DNA of 64,000 nucleotides from Sulfuricella sp. (GCA_023266195.1 JAHFRP010000012.1:41369-105368), one strand, 5' to 3'; positions 1 to 9,705 are shown, numbered from the stretch's first letter. Notes: generated by a model from the letters alone, not told the origin. Translations and numbers: made by a program.

Positions 1-322
1 CCACTTCGCCTTCGGCCACGTCGAAGCCGCCATCGACCCAATCCTTGACCACGCGCACGGTCTTGCCGAGCTTGGCGGACATCACGTCGGCCACCGGCTG
101 GAGGGAGTTTTCGGCAACCCATTCGCCTTCGGTCGGGCGGCCCAGGTGGGAGGTCACCATCACTTTGGCGCCGGCCTTCATGGCGTGCACGATGGTGGGC
201 ATGGAAGCGGTGATGCGGGCGTCGGAAGTGACCTTGCCTTCCTTGACCGGCACGTTGAGGTCGGCGCGAATGAACACGCGCTTGCCCTTGAGATCCAGGT
301 CGGTCATGCGGATTACGGACAT
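1..322 (-). CDS. pgk: Phosphoglycerate kinase, N-terminal part (cut by window edge)
   Basis: Interconverts 1,3-bisphosphoglycerate and 3-phosphoglycerate with ADP/ATP in glycolysis and the Calvin cycle. About 107 N-terminal codons are visible; the rest lies beyond base 1. The reverse-strand translation begins [20 protein letters not shown] and continues through [11 protein letters not shown] and [10 protein letters not shown], the nucleotide-proximal and substrate-binding N-terminal signatures of PGK. The start at 322 has an AAGGAGA ribosome site just upstream. It is third in a same-strand series after tkt and gap, a typical order for autotrophic proteobacteria, with hairpin repeats filling both spacers. 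Confidence 0.96.
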   Translation of the reverse strand, partial: MSVIRMTDLDLKGKRVFIRADLNVPVKEGKVTSDARITASMPTIVHAMKAGAKVMVTSHLGRPTEGEWVAENSLQPVADVMSAKLGKTVRVVKDWVDGGFDVAEGEV

Positions 323-382
323 GTTTTTCTCCTTGATTTTAAGATGTAAGGGATGGGTGGGCCCATGCCTTACAGCTCAACT

Positions 383-492
383 TAGCTAGTAGCTGGTAGC
401 TTGTAGCAAAAGCGGCGTGCTTCGCGCGCCCCAAAAAGCTACAAGCTGCTGGCTACCAGCTATCAGCTATCAGCTACCAGCTACCAGCTACA
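383..492. repeat. Intergenic hairpin of iterated GTAGC/AGCTA words
   Basis: Fills most of the gap-pgk spacer. The left arm (383-407) is made of GTAGC-like words and the right arm (438-492) of AGCTA/GCTAC words, around a GC-rich centre. The arms can fold on each other in several registers. Related elements occur at 1527-1607 and 4661-4757. Transcription from gap to pgk would have to pass through it. Confidence 0.8.
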
Positions 493-495
493 GGC

Positions 496-1494
<999 letters not shown>

Positions 1495-1526
1495 TTACAG
1501 TCTCCTTAAAAAGATAAAAAATCTTT

Positions 1527-1607
1527 GGCTTGTGGCCGGTAGCTGGTGGCTTGCAGCCAAGGCCGCGCTTTGCGCGGCTACTCGCCGCAAGCTACCCGCT
1601 ACGGGCT
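1527..1607. repeat. Intergenic hairpin repeat, GTAGC-word family
   Basis: Occupies the tkt-gap spacer. The left arm (about 1527-1558) has words such as GGTAGCTGGTGGCTTGCAGC and the right arm (about 1576-1607) has CGCAAGCTACCCGCTACGGG, around a short GCGC hairpin. The design matches 383-492 and 4661-4757, but this copy is more diverged. Confidence 0.75.
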
Positions 1608-1611
1608 GAAT

Positions 1612-3594
1612 TTACAAAATTCCCTTGGCGGTATTGACTACGTTCTCGACGGTAAAGCCGAACAGCTTGAACAGCTCGCCGGCCGGGGCGGACTCGCCGA
1701 AGCGGTTCATGCCCACCGTGGCGCCTTCGCCGACATACTTGTACCAGCCGTCGGTGACGCCGGCTTCCACGGAAACGCGCTTGACGCCCTTGGGCAGCAC
1801 GCTGTCCTTGTAAGCCTGGTCCTGCATGTCGAACACGTTGGTGGAAGGCATCGACACCACGCGGGTGGCGACACCCTGCTCGTCCAGCACTTTCTTGGCA
1901 TCCATCGCCAGGGCCACTTCCGAGCCGGTGGCGATCAGCACCAGCTTGGGGTTGGCCGCATCAGCCAGCACGTAGCCGCCCTTGGCGATGTTGGCGATGG
2001 TCGCGGCGTCGCGCTTCTGGAACGCGAGGTTCTGGCGGCTGAAAATCAGGCTGGAGGGGCCATCGGTGCGCTCCACGGCGGACACCCAGGCTTGCGCCGA
2101 TTCCACCGTGTCGCACGGACGCCAGACCTGCATGTTGGGAATCATGCGCAGGGTGGCGGTCTGCTCGACCGGCTGGTGAGTCGGGCCGTCTTCGCCCAGG
2201 CCGATGGAGTCGTGGGTGAACACGTAGATCACGCGCTGCTTCATCAGGGCCGACATGCGCAAGGCGTTGCGGGCGTATTCCGAGAACATCAGGAAGGTGC
2301 CGCCGAAGGGCAGCAGGCCGCCGTGCAGCGCCATGCCGTTCATGATGTGGGACATGCCGAATTCGCGCACGCCATAGCTGATGTAGTTGCCGGTGCTCTT
2401 GCCCTTGACGTGGTGGCAGCCGGTCCAGTTGGTCAGGTTGGAACCGGTCAGGTCGGCGGAGCCGCCGAGGAACTCGGGCAGCGCCGGCGCCAGGCCGTTG
2501 ATGCAGTTCTGCGACGCCTTGCGGGTGGCGATGGTTTCCGCCTTGTCGTTGGTGGCATTGACGAAGGCGGCGGCATGCTCTTTCCAGTTGGCCGGCAATT
2601 CGCCCGCCATGCGGCGCTTGAACTCGGCGGCTTCTTCCGGGAAGGCGGCGGCGTACTCGGCGAACTTGTTGTTCCACAGCGATTCCAGGCCCTGGCCCTT
2701 GGTGCGGCAATCCCAGCCGTCGTACACGTCCTGCGGGATTTCGAAAGGCCCGTGATTCCAGCCCAGGTTGGCGCGGGTAGCGGCCACTTCGGCATCGCCC
2801 AGCGCGGCGCCGTGCACGTCGTGGGTGCCTTCCTTGTTGGGCGAGCCCTTGCCGATCACGGTCCTGCAGCAGATCAGGCTGGGCTTGTCGGTAACCTTTT
2901 TGGCGGCTTGCACGGCTGCGTCGATCGCCACCGGATCATGCCCGTCCACGTTGGGGATGACGTGCCAGCCGTAGGCTTCGAAGCGCTTGGCGGTGTCGTC
3001 GGTGTACCAGCCCTCGATGTGGCCGTCGATGGAAATGCCGTTGTCGTCCCAGAACGCGGTCAGCTTGCCCAGGCCCCAGGTGCCGGCGAGCGCGCAGGCT
3101 TCGTGGGAAATGCCTTCCATCATGCAGCCGTCGCCGAGGAACACATAGGTATTGTGATTGACGATTTCATGGCCGGGCTTGTTGAATTCGGCGGCCAGCA
3201 GTTTTTCCGCCATCGCCATGCCGACGGCGTTGGTGATGCCCTGGCCGAGCGGGCCGGTGGTGGTCTCGACGCCGACGGTGTAGCCGTATTCGGGGTGGCC
3301 CGGCGTCTTGGAATGGAGCTGGCGGAACTTCTTCAGCTCGTCCATCGGCAGGTCGTAGCCGGTCAGGTGCAGCAGGGAATAGATCAGCATCGAGCCGTGG
3401 CCGTTGGACTGCACGAAGCGGTCGCGGTCGAACCATTCCGGGTTGGCCGGGTTGTGGCGCAAATGATGGTTCCACACCACTTCGGCGATTTCCGCCATGC
3501 CCATGGGCGCGCCGGGGTGGCCGGAATTGGCTTTCTGCACGGCATCCATGGAGAGGACGCGGATTGCGTTCGCGAGGTCTTTACGAGTTGCCAT
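1612..3594 (-). CDS. tkt: Transketolase
   Basis: Thiamine-diphosphate enzyme that moves two-carbon ketol units between sugar phosphates in the pentose phosphate and Calvin cycles. At 660 aa it is full length. [11 protein letters not shown] at the N-terminus carries the conserved His, [13 protein letters not shown] near residue 155 is the ThDP/Mg-binding signature, and the pyrimidine-domain segment around [16 protein letters not shown] is intact. ATG at 3594. First gene of the tkt-gap-pgk series. The long plus-strand reading frame opposite it is a high-GC shadow. Confidence 0.97.
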   Translation of the reverse strand: MATRKDLANAIRVLSMDAVQKANSGHPGAPMGMAEIAEVVWNHHLRHNPANPEWFDRDRFVQSNGHGSMLIYSLLHLTGYDLPMDELKKFRQLHSKTPGHPEYGYTVGVETTTGPLGQGITNAVGMAMAEKLLAAEFNKPGHEIVNHNTYVFLGDGCMMEGISHEACALAGTWGLGKLTAFWDDNGISIDGHIEGWYTDDTAKRFEAYGWHVIPNVDGHDPVAIDAAVQAAKKVTDKPSLICCRTVIGKGSPNKEGTHDVHGAALGDAEVAATRANLGWNHGPFEIPQDVYDGWDCRTKGQGLESLWNNKFAEYAAAFPEEAAEFKRRMAGELPANWKEHAAAFVNATNDKAETIATRKASQNCINGLAPALPEFLGGSADLTGSNLTNWTGCHHVKGKSTGNYISYGVREFGMSHIMNGMALHGGLLPFGGTFLMFSEYARNALRMSALMKQRVIYVFTHDSIGLGEDGPTHQPVEQTATLRMIPNMQVWRPCDTVESAQAWVSAVERTDGPSSLIFSRQNLAFQKRDAATIANIAKGGYVLADAANPKLVLIATGSEVALAMDAKKVLDEQGVATRVVSMPSTNVFDMQDQAYKDSVLPKGVKRVSVEAGVTDGWYKYVGEGATVGMNRFGESAPAGELFKLFGFTVENVVNTAKGIL

Positions 3595-3739
3595 TCTCTG
3601 TTTCCTTTTTCTGCTGGGGACTATTCAAACTATTGATTATTACCTACTGCATCGATTATGGGCAATAATAGATTTTTATTGTTCCACGAATTTTTCTTAT
3701 AGATAAAAGATATAAGACTTATCGGTTTTCAGTTACCGG

Positions 3740-3874
3740 TCATGTAGGCTGGGCTAGGCGCGGTTTTTTGCGCCGCAACCCGACAAACCCCATCTTCCTT
3801 CAATATGTTTTTGATTTTTAGTCTGTTAGGTTTGTTGGGTCACGCGATAAAGCCGCTAACCCAACCAACATTTG
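3740..3874. repeat. Spacer with imperfect inverted repeats (GTTGGGT type)
   Basis: The 280-bp spacer upstream of tkt is AT-rich at 3640-3720 and likely carries the tkt promoter. After that come two related imperfect palindromes. One, near 3742-3785, runs from GGCTGGGCTAGGCGC to GCGCCGCAACCCGAC. The second, about 3830-3872, has TTGTTGGGTCACGCG against GCTAACCCAACCAA. Such GTTGGGT...ACCCAAC hairpins resemble dispersed REP-type repeats. No gene is seen here. Confidence 0.55.
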
Positions 3875-3875
3875 A

Positions 3876-4658
3876 CTACCGATTGGTCCTGATCCAGCCT
3901 TTCCACTGCGCAAACAAATCCGGATTCAGCGCCGCGATAACCGAACGCTGCCACAGGTCGCCGGCCTGGAAATCGTCCTCGCTCAAGGTGCACATGAAGC
4001 CGCCGGCTTCCGCCAGGATTAGCGAACCGGCGGCGTAATCCCATAACTTCTGGCCGCCGTGCAGGTAAAGCGCCAGCCGGCCCGCCGCCACGTAGCACCA
4101 GTCCAGCGTGCTGGCGCCGAAATTGCGCTGCGAGGCGAAAGGCGGCGCCGCCACCAGCCGCTGCGCCAGCTTCGGGTCCAGACGCTTGAAATCGATTGCT
4201 GCCATCGCGTGGCGCAGCTCGGGCGCGCGCTCCTTGATCGGCAGCGGCACGCCGTTGAGAAAAGCGCCCTTGCCCCGTTCCGCCCAGAACATCTCATCCG
4301 CCACCGGGTCGTAAACCACCCCGAGCACGCTGCGGCCATGGCGCATCAAGGCCACCGACACGGCAAAGTAGGGCAGGCCGTTGACGAAATTGGAAGTGCC
4401 GTCGATCGGGTCGATGCACCACATGCCCTGCTCGCCTTCCTGCCACAGTGCTTCCTGCCGCTCCGGCGACATTTCCTCGCCCAGCACCGGGCAATCGCAA
4501 ATTCCGCGCAAAGCCGCAATCAGCGCGGTCTGGGCGGCGATGTCGGCCTCGGTGAAAACGCTGCCGTCGGTCTTGCGCTGATGCGCGACCTTCAGGTAGC
4601 GCGGCATGATTTCCTGGCGCGCGACGGTTTTGACGGCTTCGATGACGGATCGGAGCAT
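3876..4658 (-). CDS. Inositol-monophosphatase-family phosphatase
   Basis: Predicted Mg-dependent sugar- or inositol-phosphate phosphatase. At 260 aa it is of usual length. The metal-binding signatures are present: GEEMS (Glu), WCIDPIDGTSNF (DPIDGT loop) and the C-terminal WDYAAGSLILAEAGG (Asp). Substrates in this family range over inositol-1-phosphate, histidinol-phosphate, fructose-1,6-bisphosphate and PAP; nothing here settles which. A role in sugar-phosphate metabolism would suit the tkt-gap-pgk neighbours but is inference. ATG at 4658; a GTAGC-word hairpin lies immediately upstream. Confidence 0.9.
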   Translation of the reverse strand: MLRSVIEAVKTVARQEIMPRYLKVAHQRKTDGSVFTEADIAAQTALIAALRGICDCPVLGEEMSPERQEALWQEGEQGMWCIDPIDGTSNFVNGLPYFAVSVALMRHGRSVLGVVYDPVADEMFWAERGKGAFLNGVPLPIKERAPELRHAMAAIDFKRLDPKLAQRLVAAPPFASQRNFGASTLDWCYVAAGRLALYLHGGQKLWDYAAGSLILAEAGGFMCTLSEDDFQAGDLWQRSVIAALNPDLFAQWKGWIRTNR

Positions 4659-4660
4659 GG

Positions 4661-4757
4661 CGTAGCACGTAGCTTGTAGCTCGTAGCAGGTAGCTCAAAC
4701 AAGGCGCGCGTAGCGCTCACTTATTGGCTATCAGCTACAAGCTACCCGCTACAAGCC
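4661..4757. repeat. Hairpin repeat, GTAGC-word family, entering the redoxin 3' end
   Basis: The left arm, about 4664-4694, reads GTAGC words on the plus strand (GTAGCACGTAGCTTGTAGC). The right arm, about 4728-4757, carries the complementary words (CAGCTACAAGCTACCCGC), with a GC-rich centre between. The right arm includes the stop codon and last few codons of the redoxin gene at 4742, so the repeat appears to have replaced the natural end of that gene. Confidence 0.8.
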
Positions 4758-5308
4758 TCTCTCCACTTGATCGAGCAGCCCATACTGGGAATCTGCTCAA
4801 CCGGCCCGTTGCCGGTCAGGGCGACTTCCTTCATCGCCTCGAACAGGTCGCGGCGGGCATCGGCGGGTGCGGCTTCCTTGCGCGAAGCATCGAGCCGGCC
4901 GCGGTATTGCAGTTCCATTTCGGCGTTGAAGCCGAAGAAATCGGGCGTGCATACGGCGCCATAGGCTTTGGCCACCTGCTGGCTTTCGTCCCACACATAA
5001 GGAAAGGGGAAAGCGAATTCCTGCGCGACCCGCTTCATATTGTCGAATGAATCTTCCAGGTAATCGGCCGGGTCGTTCGACATGATGGCGATGCTGTTGA
5101 TACCCAGTTGTTTGAGCTCGGCGCAATCGCGCACCAGACGGTCGCGCACCGCTTTCACATAAGGGCAGTGGTTGCAGATGAACATCACCAGGAGCCCCTT
5201 CGGCCCGCGTGCGGCCGCCAGGTCGTAGCGCTTGCCGTCCACGCCGGGCAGGTCGAAATCCGGCGCCTTCCAGCCGAAGTCGCAAACCGGCGTCAATAAA
5301 CTTACCAT
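4742..5308 (-). CDS. Thioredoxin-fold redoxin / peroxiredoxin-like protein
   Basis: A 188-aa AhpC/TSA-Redoxin-type protein. APDFDLPGVDGKRYDL near the N-terminus is the peroxiredoxin-like opening. FICNHCPYVKAV near residue 45 carries a CxxC pair; VCTPDFFGF matches the conserved cis-proline strand. It probably reduces thiols or peroxides in the cytoplasm; no signal peptide is seen. The start at 5308 is preferred over longer in-frame options because AGGAGA lies upstream, and the longer version would translate a REP hairpin. The last residues (EACSG) and stop come from a neighbouring hairpin repeat. Confidence 0.88.
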   Translation of the reverse strand: MVSLLTPVCDFGWKAPDFDLPGVDGKRYDLAAARGPKGLLVMFICNHCPYVKAVRDRLVRDCAELKQLGINSIAIMSNDPADYLEDSFDNMKRVAQEFAFPFPYVWDESQQVAKAYGAVCTPDFFGFNAEMELQYRGRLDASRKEAAPADARRDLFEAMKEVALTGNGPVEQIPSMGCSIKWREACSG

Positions 5309-5340
5309 AAGTCGGTTCTCCTGCTTTGCCCACCCCTTTG

Positions 5341-5398
5341 GTAGGAGCGGCCTCCCGGCCGCGATATCCAATATTCGCGGCCAGGAGGCCGCTCCTAC
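5341..5398. repeat. REP-like inverted pair starting GTAGGAGCGGC
   Basis: Left arm 5341-5364 begins GTAGGAGCGGCC. The right arm 5375-5398 is its nearly perfect reverse complement, ending GGCCGCTCCTAC, around a 10-nt AT-rich centre. GTAG-headed GC-rich palindromes of this kind are a known REP class in many proteobacteria. It sits between the divergent redoxin and rsmE genes. No RAYT transposase is visible in the window. Confidence 0.85.
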
Positions 5399-5472
5399 AG
5401 GGTGGCGGTGGTTTTTATGAATACTCAAGCTAGTTTATCATGAGCACACTTTATATGAAGTTTGGAAAAAAG

Positions 5473-6204
5473 ATGGCCGCAGCCCGTTTTTATTGCCCGG
5501 AAATTCCTGCCCAGAGCGGCGCGGCGGAGCTGCCCGAGCAGGCTGCACACCATGCCGCACGCGTGTTGCGCCTGAAGGAAGGCGACGCCGTCACCGTATT
5601 CAACGGCCAAGGCGGCGAAGGCGAGGCGCGCATCGCGGCGATCGGCAAACGCGGCGTCGGCATCGAAATCACCGCCTGGCACACGGTCGAGCGCGAATCG
5701 CCGCTGCGGGTCGTGCTGGCCCAGGCGATTTCCGCCGGGGAAAAAATGGATTTCACCCTGCAAAAGGCGGTGGAACTGGGCGTGCAGGCAATTCAGCCGC
5801 TGGCGAGCGAACGCAGCGTGGTGAAGCTCTCGGGCGAACGGGCGGAAAAGCGCGTAGCGCACTGGCAGGGCGTGGCGATCGCCGCCTGCGAACAGAGCGG
5901 ACGCAACCGCGTGCCGGAGGTGGCGCCGATCCGTCCGCTGTACGAATGGCTGGGGCAGCAAGACCAAACCGGCCTGCGCCTGATGTTGTCTCCCGTTGCC
6001 GATATCGGGCTGCGCGACTTGCCAACGCCCACCGGCAGCACGACTTTGCTGATCGGCCCGGAAGGCGGTTTCTCCGAGGCGGAAGGCAAAGCAGCGCAGC
6101 GCGCCGGTTACATTCCTGTACGCCTGGGCGCGCGCGTGTTGCGCACCGAAACGGCTGCGCTGGCGATGCTGGCGGCAATGCAGGCGCTCTGGGGGGATTT
6201 TTGA
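5473..6204 (+). CDS. rsmE: 16S rRNA (uracil-1498-N3)-methyltransferase
   Basis: SPOUT-class methyltransferase that modifies U1498 of 16S rRNA. The 243-aa protein starts MAAARFYCPEI, the characteristic RsmE opening, followed by the PUA-like N-terminal domain (HHAARVLRLKEGD). The C-terminal knot motifs are LLIGPEGGFSEAE and LGARVLRTETAALAML, the SAM-binding signature. ATG at 5473 follows GGAAAAAAG. An earlier in-frame ATG at 5440 is less likely because the family starts at MAARFY. It is the last core gene before accessory region A. Confidence 0.95.
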   Translation: MAAARFYCPEIPAQSGAAELPEQAAHHAARVLRLKEGDAVTVFNGQGGEGEARIAAIGKRGVGIEITAWHTVERESPLRVVLAQAISAGEKMDFTLQKAVELGVQAIQPLASERSVVKLSGERAEKRVAHWQGVAIAACEQSGRNRVPEVAPIRPLYEWLGQQDQTGLRLMLSPVADIGLRDLPTPTGSTTLLIGPEGGFSEAEGKAAQRAGYIPVRLGARVLRTETAALAMLAAMQALWGDF

Positions 6205-6269
6205 CGAAGGCATCTTTATGGCACACGTGTAGAATGCCCGAAATGTCGAGGTTAAGGACAATTCAATAA

Positions 6270-6332
6270 ATGGCCGCCAAAGAAGCCCGTGTACACACAT
6301 TCATTCATGCTTACCAGGTAGACACGGCATGA
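6270..6332 (+). CDS. Possible 20-codon leader peptide ahead of the reverse transcriptase
   Basis: A short frame beginning MAAKEARVHTFIHAYQ, 20 codons, with an AAGGA-like site about 11 nt upstream. Its TGA overlaps the reverse-transcriptase ATG as ATGA (6329-6332), the arrangement used for translational coupling. It may be a real leader, a remnant of an older gene cut by the insertion, or chance. No homologue is recognised. Confidence 0.35.
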   Translation: MAAKEARVHTFIHAYQVDTA

Positions 6333-7933
6333 CGTCACCCCTCGCCACAATTCTCGCGCGCGGATATTTCCCCAAGGAACTGCCGCCGCCGTTCAACACC
6401 AAGTTGTTCGGTGCATTTGCCGAGACGGCTCCAGCGGACTTTCACCTGGATACATCCAAGAAGGGGAGCAAGAGCAATCTGGTTTCACGACCAGCCGTCC
6501 ACAATCTAGCCCGTACCGGGACATTGCGGCGAAAGTTGACCATTCCGAATCCGGTCAATCAATATCAGACCGCGCGTGCGGTTGTCGAGGGCTGGGCAAA
6601 GTTGAAGGCTACTTGCATGCTGTCGCCGATTTCGCTGACCACGCCACGATACTTGAAACATAGCATCCGCGCGATCAGCCCTCGCAGCCCATTCGATGCC
6701 ATTCCCGTGGCGAGGGCACGCTCGCGAACGGCCTCCCGCTATTTGCTTGCGACCGACCTGAGCCAGTTCTACCCGAGCATCTACACGCACTCGATACCGT
6801 GGGCGCTGCACAAAAAGGCCGTGGCGAAGGCGAAGCCGAACGACTATTCGCTGCTCGGCAATGTGCTTGATCTGGCGATGCGAAACGGTCAGGACAAGCA
6901 GACCATCGGCATTCCCATCGGGCCGGACACCTCGCTTGTTATCGCCGAAGCGATTCTTTCTTCGGTTGATGCCCAACTTACGGGCACGATTACGAAACGT
7001 GGGTTTCGTTACATCGACGACATTGCCTGCGGATTCCGAACTATTGCCGAGGCGGAGGAAACGCTGGGCCGGTTGCAGCACTTGATTGGTGATCTTCAAC
7101 TCCAATTGAACCCGAGGAAGACGCGAATCGTCGAGCTGCCCTCGGAGCTGGAGGCGTCATGGGTTCCGCATCTCCGGTTGTTCGCATTTCGTTCATCGAC
7201 GGCTGGCGCGCAGCAAACGGATCTGCTGAGCTACTTCGGTCGGGCGTTCGAGCTTGCTGCCAATCAACGCGAGGAGGCCATTCTTCGCTATTCGGTTCAG
7301 CGGATGCGTTCGGTAGCCATTTTCGAGCAGAACTGGGGCCTATACGAAAGCCTGCTTCTGCAATGCCTTTCCGTTGAGCCCGGTACTGCGCCGGCCGTGA
7401 TTGGCGAGCTTTACAAGTACCACCTGCGGATGCCGCTTGATCACTCCCGCATTACCGAATCCTTGCAGCAGTTGATCGAGGATCATGCGCCACAGCATCA
7501 CGGCAGCGAAGTCGTCTGGGCACTGTGGGGCGCGATCTGTCTCGGCTGCACGCTCAATGCGAAGGCGATCGAAATGTCTTTGCTGGCATCCGACCCTTGC
7601 GTGGCGCTTTGCGCCTTGCACGCGAGAGCCAAGGGGCTGGTTACCGGGCCCTTGGATGTCAGCGCCCTTGGGGCGCTGATGCATGATGCGGAACTGACCG
7701 ATGCGCAATGGCTGCTCGCATACGAAGCCAACGTGAAAGGTTGGTTGCCCAACAAGACCGGAAAGGATTTTGTGGCGGCCCATAAGCATTTCGGGCCGAT
7801 GAAGGCGGCCGGCATTTCTTTTTACGACGAGGCTGCCACCCTGGCGGTGACCGTCAAGCCGGCTATCTCTCAAGACTACGGCAACATCGACGATGATTTT
7901 TTGGAGTACTTGGTTGGAGGCGTTTCTGGCTAG
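6329..7933 (+). CDS. Reverse transcriptase of the Abi/unknown-group (defence-type) class
   Basis: A 534-aa stand-alone RT. The N-terminus carries GYFPKELPPPF, typical of prokaryotic UG/Abi-like RTs. Motif A is ATDLSQFYPSIYTHSI near residue 150, motif B is GIPIGPDTSLVIAEA near 205, and motif C is FRYIDDIACGF with the catalytic YxDD near 235. All three metal-binding aspartates are present, so polymerase activity is likely. Residues from about 300 to 534 form a helical extension with no maturase X or HNH domain, which argues against a group II intron. UG RTs include phage-defence enzymes (DRT systems); the exact subgroup cannot be assigned by eye. It is convergent with the PIN gene, 8 nt apart. 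Confidence 0.9.
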   Translation: MTSPLATILARGYFPKELPPPFNTKLFGAFAETAPADFHLDTSKKGSKSNLVSRPAVHNLARTGTLRRKLTIPNPVNQYQTARAVVEGWAKLKATCMLSPISLTTPRYLKHSIRAISPRSPFDAIPVARARSRTASRYLLATDLSQFYPSIYTHSIPWALHKKAVAKAKPNDYSLLGNVLDLAMRNGQDKQTIGIPIGPDTSLVIAEAILSSVDAQLTGTITKRGFRYIDDIACGFRTIAEAEETLGRLQHLIGDLQLQLNPRKTRIVELPSELEASWVPHLRLFAFRSSTAGAQQTDLLSYFGRAFELAANQREEAILRYSVQRMRSVAIFEQNWGLYESLLLQCLSVEPGTAPAVIGELYKYHLRMPLDHSRITESLQQLIEDHAPQHHGSEVVWALWGAICLGCTLNAKAIEMSLLASDPCVALCALHARAKGLVTGPLDVSALGALMHDAELTDAQWLLAYEANVKGWLPNKTGKDFVAAHKHFGPMKAAGISFYDEAATLAVTVKPAISQDYGNIDDDFLEYLVGGVSG

Positions 7934-7941
7934 CTATGCAA

Positions 7942-8532
7942 TCACGGCTTTGATCCAAACAACTTCTTGAACTCAGTATGTTTTGCCTCCTGCCAACTAC
8001 GCGGCAGGTCGTCATTGATTTCCAGCGCCGTGAAGATTTCCCGTACCAGATCGTTGTCGATGGCCTTCGCGCTGAGCATCTTTTTCAGCAGATCGTGGCC
8101 ATGCCAGATGTCGATGCCGAAATCGGTAGCGAGCTTGTGCATGCCGAGGTCGTCGGTCGCAACGATGGCGGGGCGAACCTGGCCGAAAGCCAGCAGGAAG
8201 CAATCGGTTGGCGAAGGCGGCGAACGGCCAAGGGCGGTGTAGCCATGCGGGTCGGCAAGGACGTGCGCGCGCAGCACGCTGGCGGCGGCTTCGATTTGCG
8301 CCCGCTCCTGGGAATTCAAGCGGACTCGCTTCGATAGCCGTTCGGCAGTCAGGCCGGTGTTGGCGAACCAGGGGTAGCTGAATTTGAGCCGGGGGTTCTT
8401 GAGAATTTCGTCCTCGACCTGTTTCAGGATGGTGGGAACATATTGCTTCTGTCCGAATGCGATTCCCAGCAGGGGGCGGATACGCTTGGCCAACCGCAGG
8501 TATGCGTTGGTATCAAGCAGCACCAGGGTCAA
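7942..8532 (-). CDS. PIN-domain ribonuclease, probable toxin of a TA pair
   Basis: A 196-aa PIN-like nuclease. LLDTNAYLRL at the N-terminus has the first Asp, VEDEIL the conserved Glu, SPTDCFLLAF the third acidic residue, and IVATDDLGMH the last, so the metal site looks complete. PIN proteins usually cleave RNA. The TTG start (8530-8532) overlaps the stop of the upstream HTH-ImmA/IrrE gene as TTGA, so the two are translationally coupled, in antitoxin-first order. A GTG three codons later (8521-8523) is an alternative start. The pair sits against a reverse transcriptase, suggesting a defence role by inference. Confidence 0.8.
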   Translation of the reverse strand: MTLVLLDTNAYLRLAKRIRPLLGIAFGQKQYVPTILKQVEDEILKNPRLKFSYPWFANTGLTAERLSKRVRLNSQERAQIEAAASVLRAHVLADPHGYTALGRSPPSPTDCFLLAFGQVRPAIVATDDLGMHKLATDFGIDIWHGHDLLKKMLSAKAIDNDLVREIFTALEINDDLPRSWQEAKHTEFKKLFGSKP

Positions 8533-9653
8533 CGACGCAATTCCTCGTGGAGCGCAAGAGCGTCTTGCAGCGGGGTGTCCAGCACTTGCTGAATGTAGGC
8601 GGCGCCAGTGCCGCTTTCGACGATCATGCGTTTCAGCGCATGAAAGAAACCTGTCTGGAAGGCGTTCTCGCAGGCGGCGATGTAGCGTTGCGGCGAGGGC
8701 GGCATGGGATCGAACAGGGCCTCGCTCACCAGCGGGCCTCGCAGGCTGTTGCGCCGGGCATGAATGGCTGTTTCCTCGATGAGGAGCGGCGGCAGGCTGG
8801 TGGACTTGGCGTATTGCTTGACCTGTTGAAAGACGGTGTTCAGCGAGATCATGTGCGTTTGCGCTTCGCGCATCAGCACCCCGAACATCTTGTCTGCGGT
8901 TGCCTGCCGGATAGCCTGGTGGTAAGCCGATTCGGCGCAGGCTTTCGGGTACAGCAGCGCCCCCGCGTAGGCATCAGCGAAATCCTCCCCTGGGTTGGTG
9001 CCGGATAGTTCTGGCGTGAGTACATGAGCCAGCTCGTGCGCCATCCAGAACTTGAAATCTTCCAGATGGGTGTCGAGGTTGAGGAAGATGAAGGTGACAT
9101 CTTCCTGCGGTAGCCGGATGTGCAGGGCATTTTCGTGATTGCCCTTGGCGCCCCAGAGTACCGGCACCAGAACGGCGCCGCATTCCTTGAATTCGCCGAT
9201 GAGGCTTTCATAACCCAGCACGGCTTGTTCACCGATGCCTAGCCGGTTACGGGTTTGCGATACGATGGTCTGAAGCTTGTCGTAATCGGTCGAGGGCGAC
9301 GTAATCAGCGTGCGCAGGGCTTGCAGCTCGGTCAGGTGCGCCACCAGCGGTTTGAGCAGCATGCCGATGCCTTCGGCCTTGGCTAGATGCGTGGCAGTTG
9401 TTTTGGCGTTTGCCTTCTTGCGGTACGCAATCACCGGGCGGCCCGCATCGCTTGTTTTTACAAGCTGTTCAAATGTCAGGCTGAGAGTGGTGGCGAGTTT
9501 TAGGAGCGATGCAGGACGGGGAAAGTCTTTTCCCTTTAACCAGTTGGTGACTGCCTGGGATGAAATTCCCACTGCATCCGCCAATTGTTTCTGGGTAATT
9601 CCGCGCTCTGCGAGGGCATGCTGAATCGCATCGGAATTCAGTAGTTTTTCCAT
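8529..9653 (-). CDS. XRE-type HTH + ImmA/IrrE metallopeptidase-domain protein
   Basis: A 374-aa two-domain regulator. Residues about 16-60 form a Cro/C1-type helix-turn-helix (ITQKQLADAVGISSQAVTNWL). The central region has the ImmA/IrrE zinc-peptidase motif FWMAHELAHVLTPE (HExxH) followed by EDFADAYAGALL, where a downstream acidic residue completes the site. Proteins of this type act as antitoxins or cleave repressors to switch on mobile elements. It is coupled to the downstream PIN gene and probably represses its own promoter, which holds a tandem decamer. ATG at 9653. Confidence 0.87.
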   Translation of the reverse strand: MEKLLNSDAIQHALAERGITQKQLADAVGISSQAVTNWLKGKDFPRPASLLKLATTLSLTFEQLVKTSDAGRPVIAYRKKANAKTTATHLAKAEGIGMLLKPLVAHLTELQALRTLITSPSTDYDKLQTIVSQTRNRLGIGEQAVLGYESLIGEFKECGAVLVPVLWGAKGNHENALHIRLPQEDVTFIFLNLDTHLEDFKFWMAHELAHVLTPELSGTNPGEDFADAYAGALLYPKACAESAYHQAIRQATADKMFGVLMREAQTHMISLNTVFQQVKQYAKSTSLPPLLIEETAIHARRNSLRGPLVSEALFDPMPPSPQRYIAACENAFQTGFFHALKRMIVESGTGAAYIQQVLDTPLQDALALHEELRR

Positions 9654-9685
9654 AGGTTTCGGATTATAGTCATTGCAAATGAAAA

Positions 9686-9705
9686 ATCAAGTTTTATCAA
9701 GTTTT
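9686..9705. promoter_or_regulatory. Tandem decamer, candidate operator for the HTH-ImmA gene
   Basis: ATCAAGTTTT is repeated twice in perfect tandem (9686-9695 and 9696-9705), 32-52 bp upstream of the ATG of the HTH-ImmA/IrrE gene. A related TCAAGTTTTTGAT stands near 9766, towards argA. Their position in the promoter region of an XRE-type regulator suggests autoregulation; this is inference. Confidence 0.45.

Noticed and set aside
6329..7933. Group II intron or retron
   Set aside because: There is no maturase X or HNH domain, no intron ribozyme domain V-like hairpin, and no recognisable msr-msd before the RT gene.
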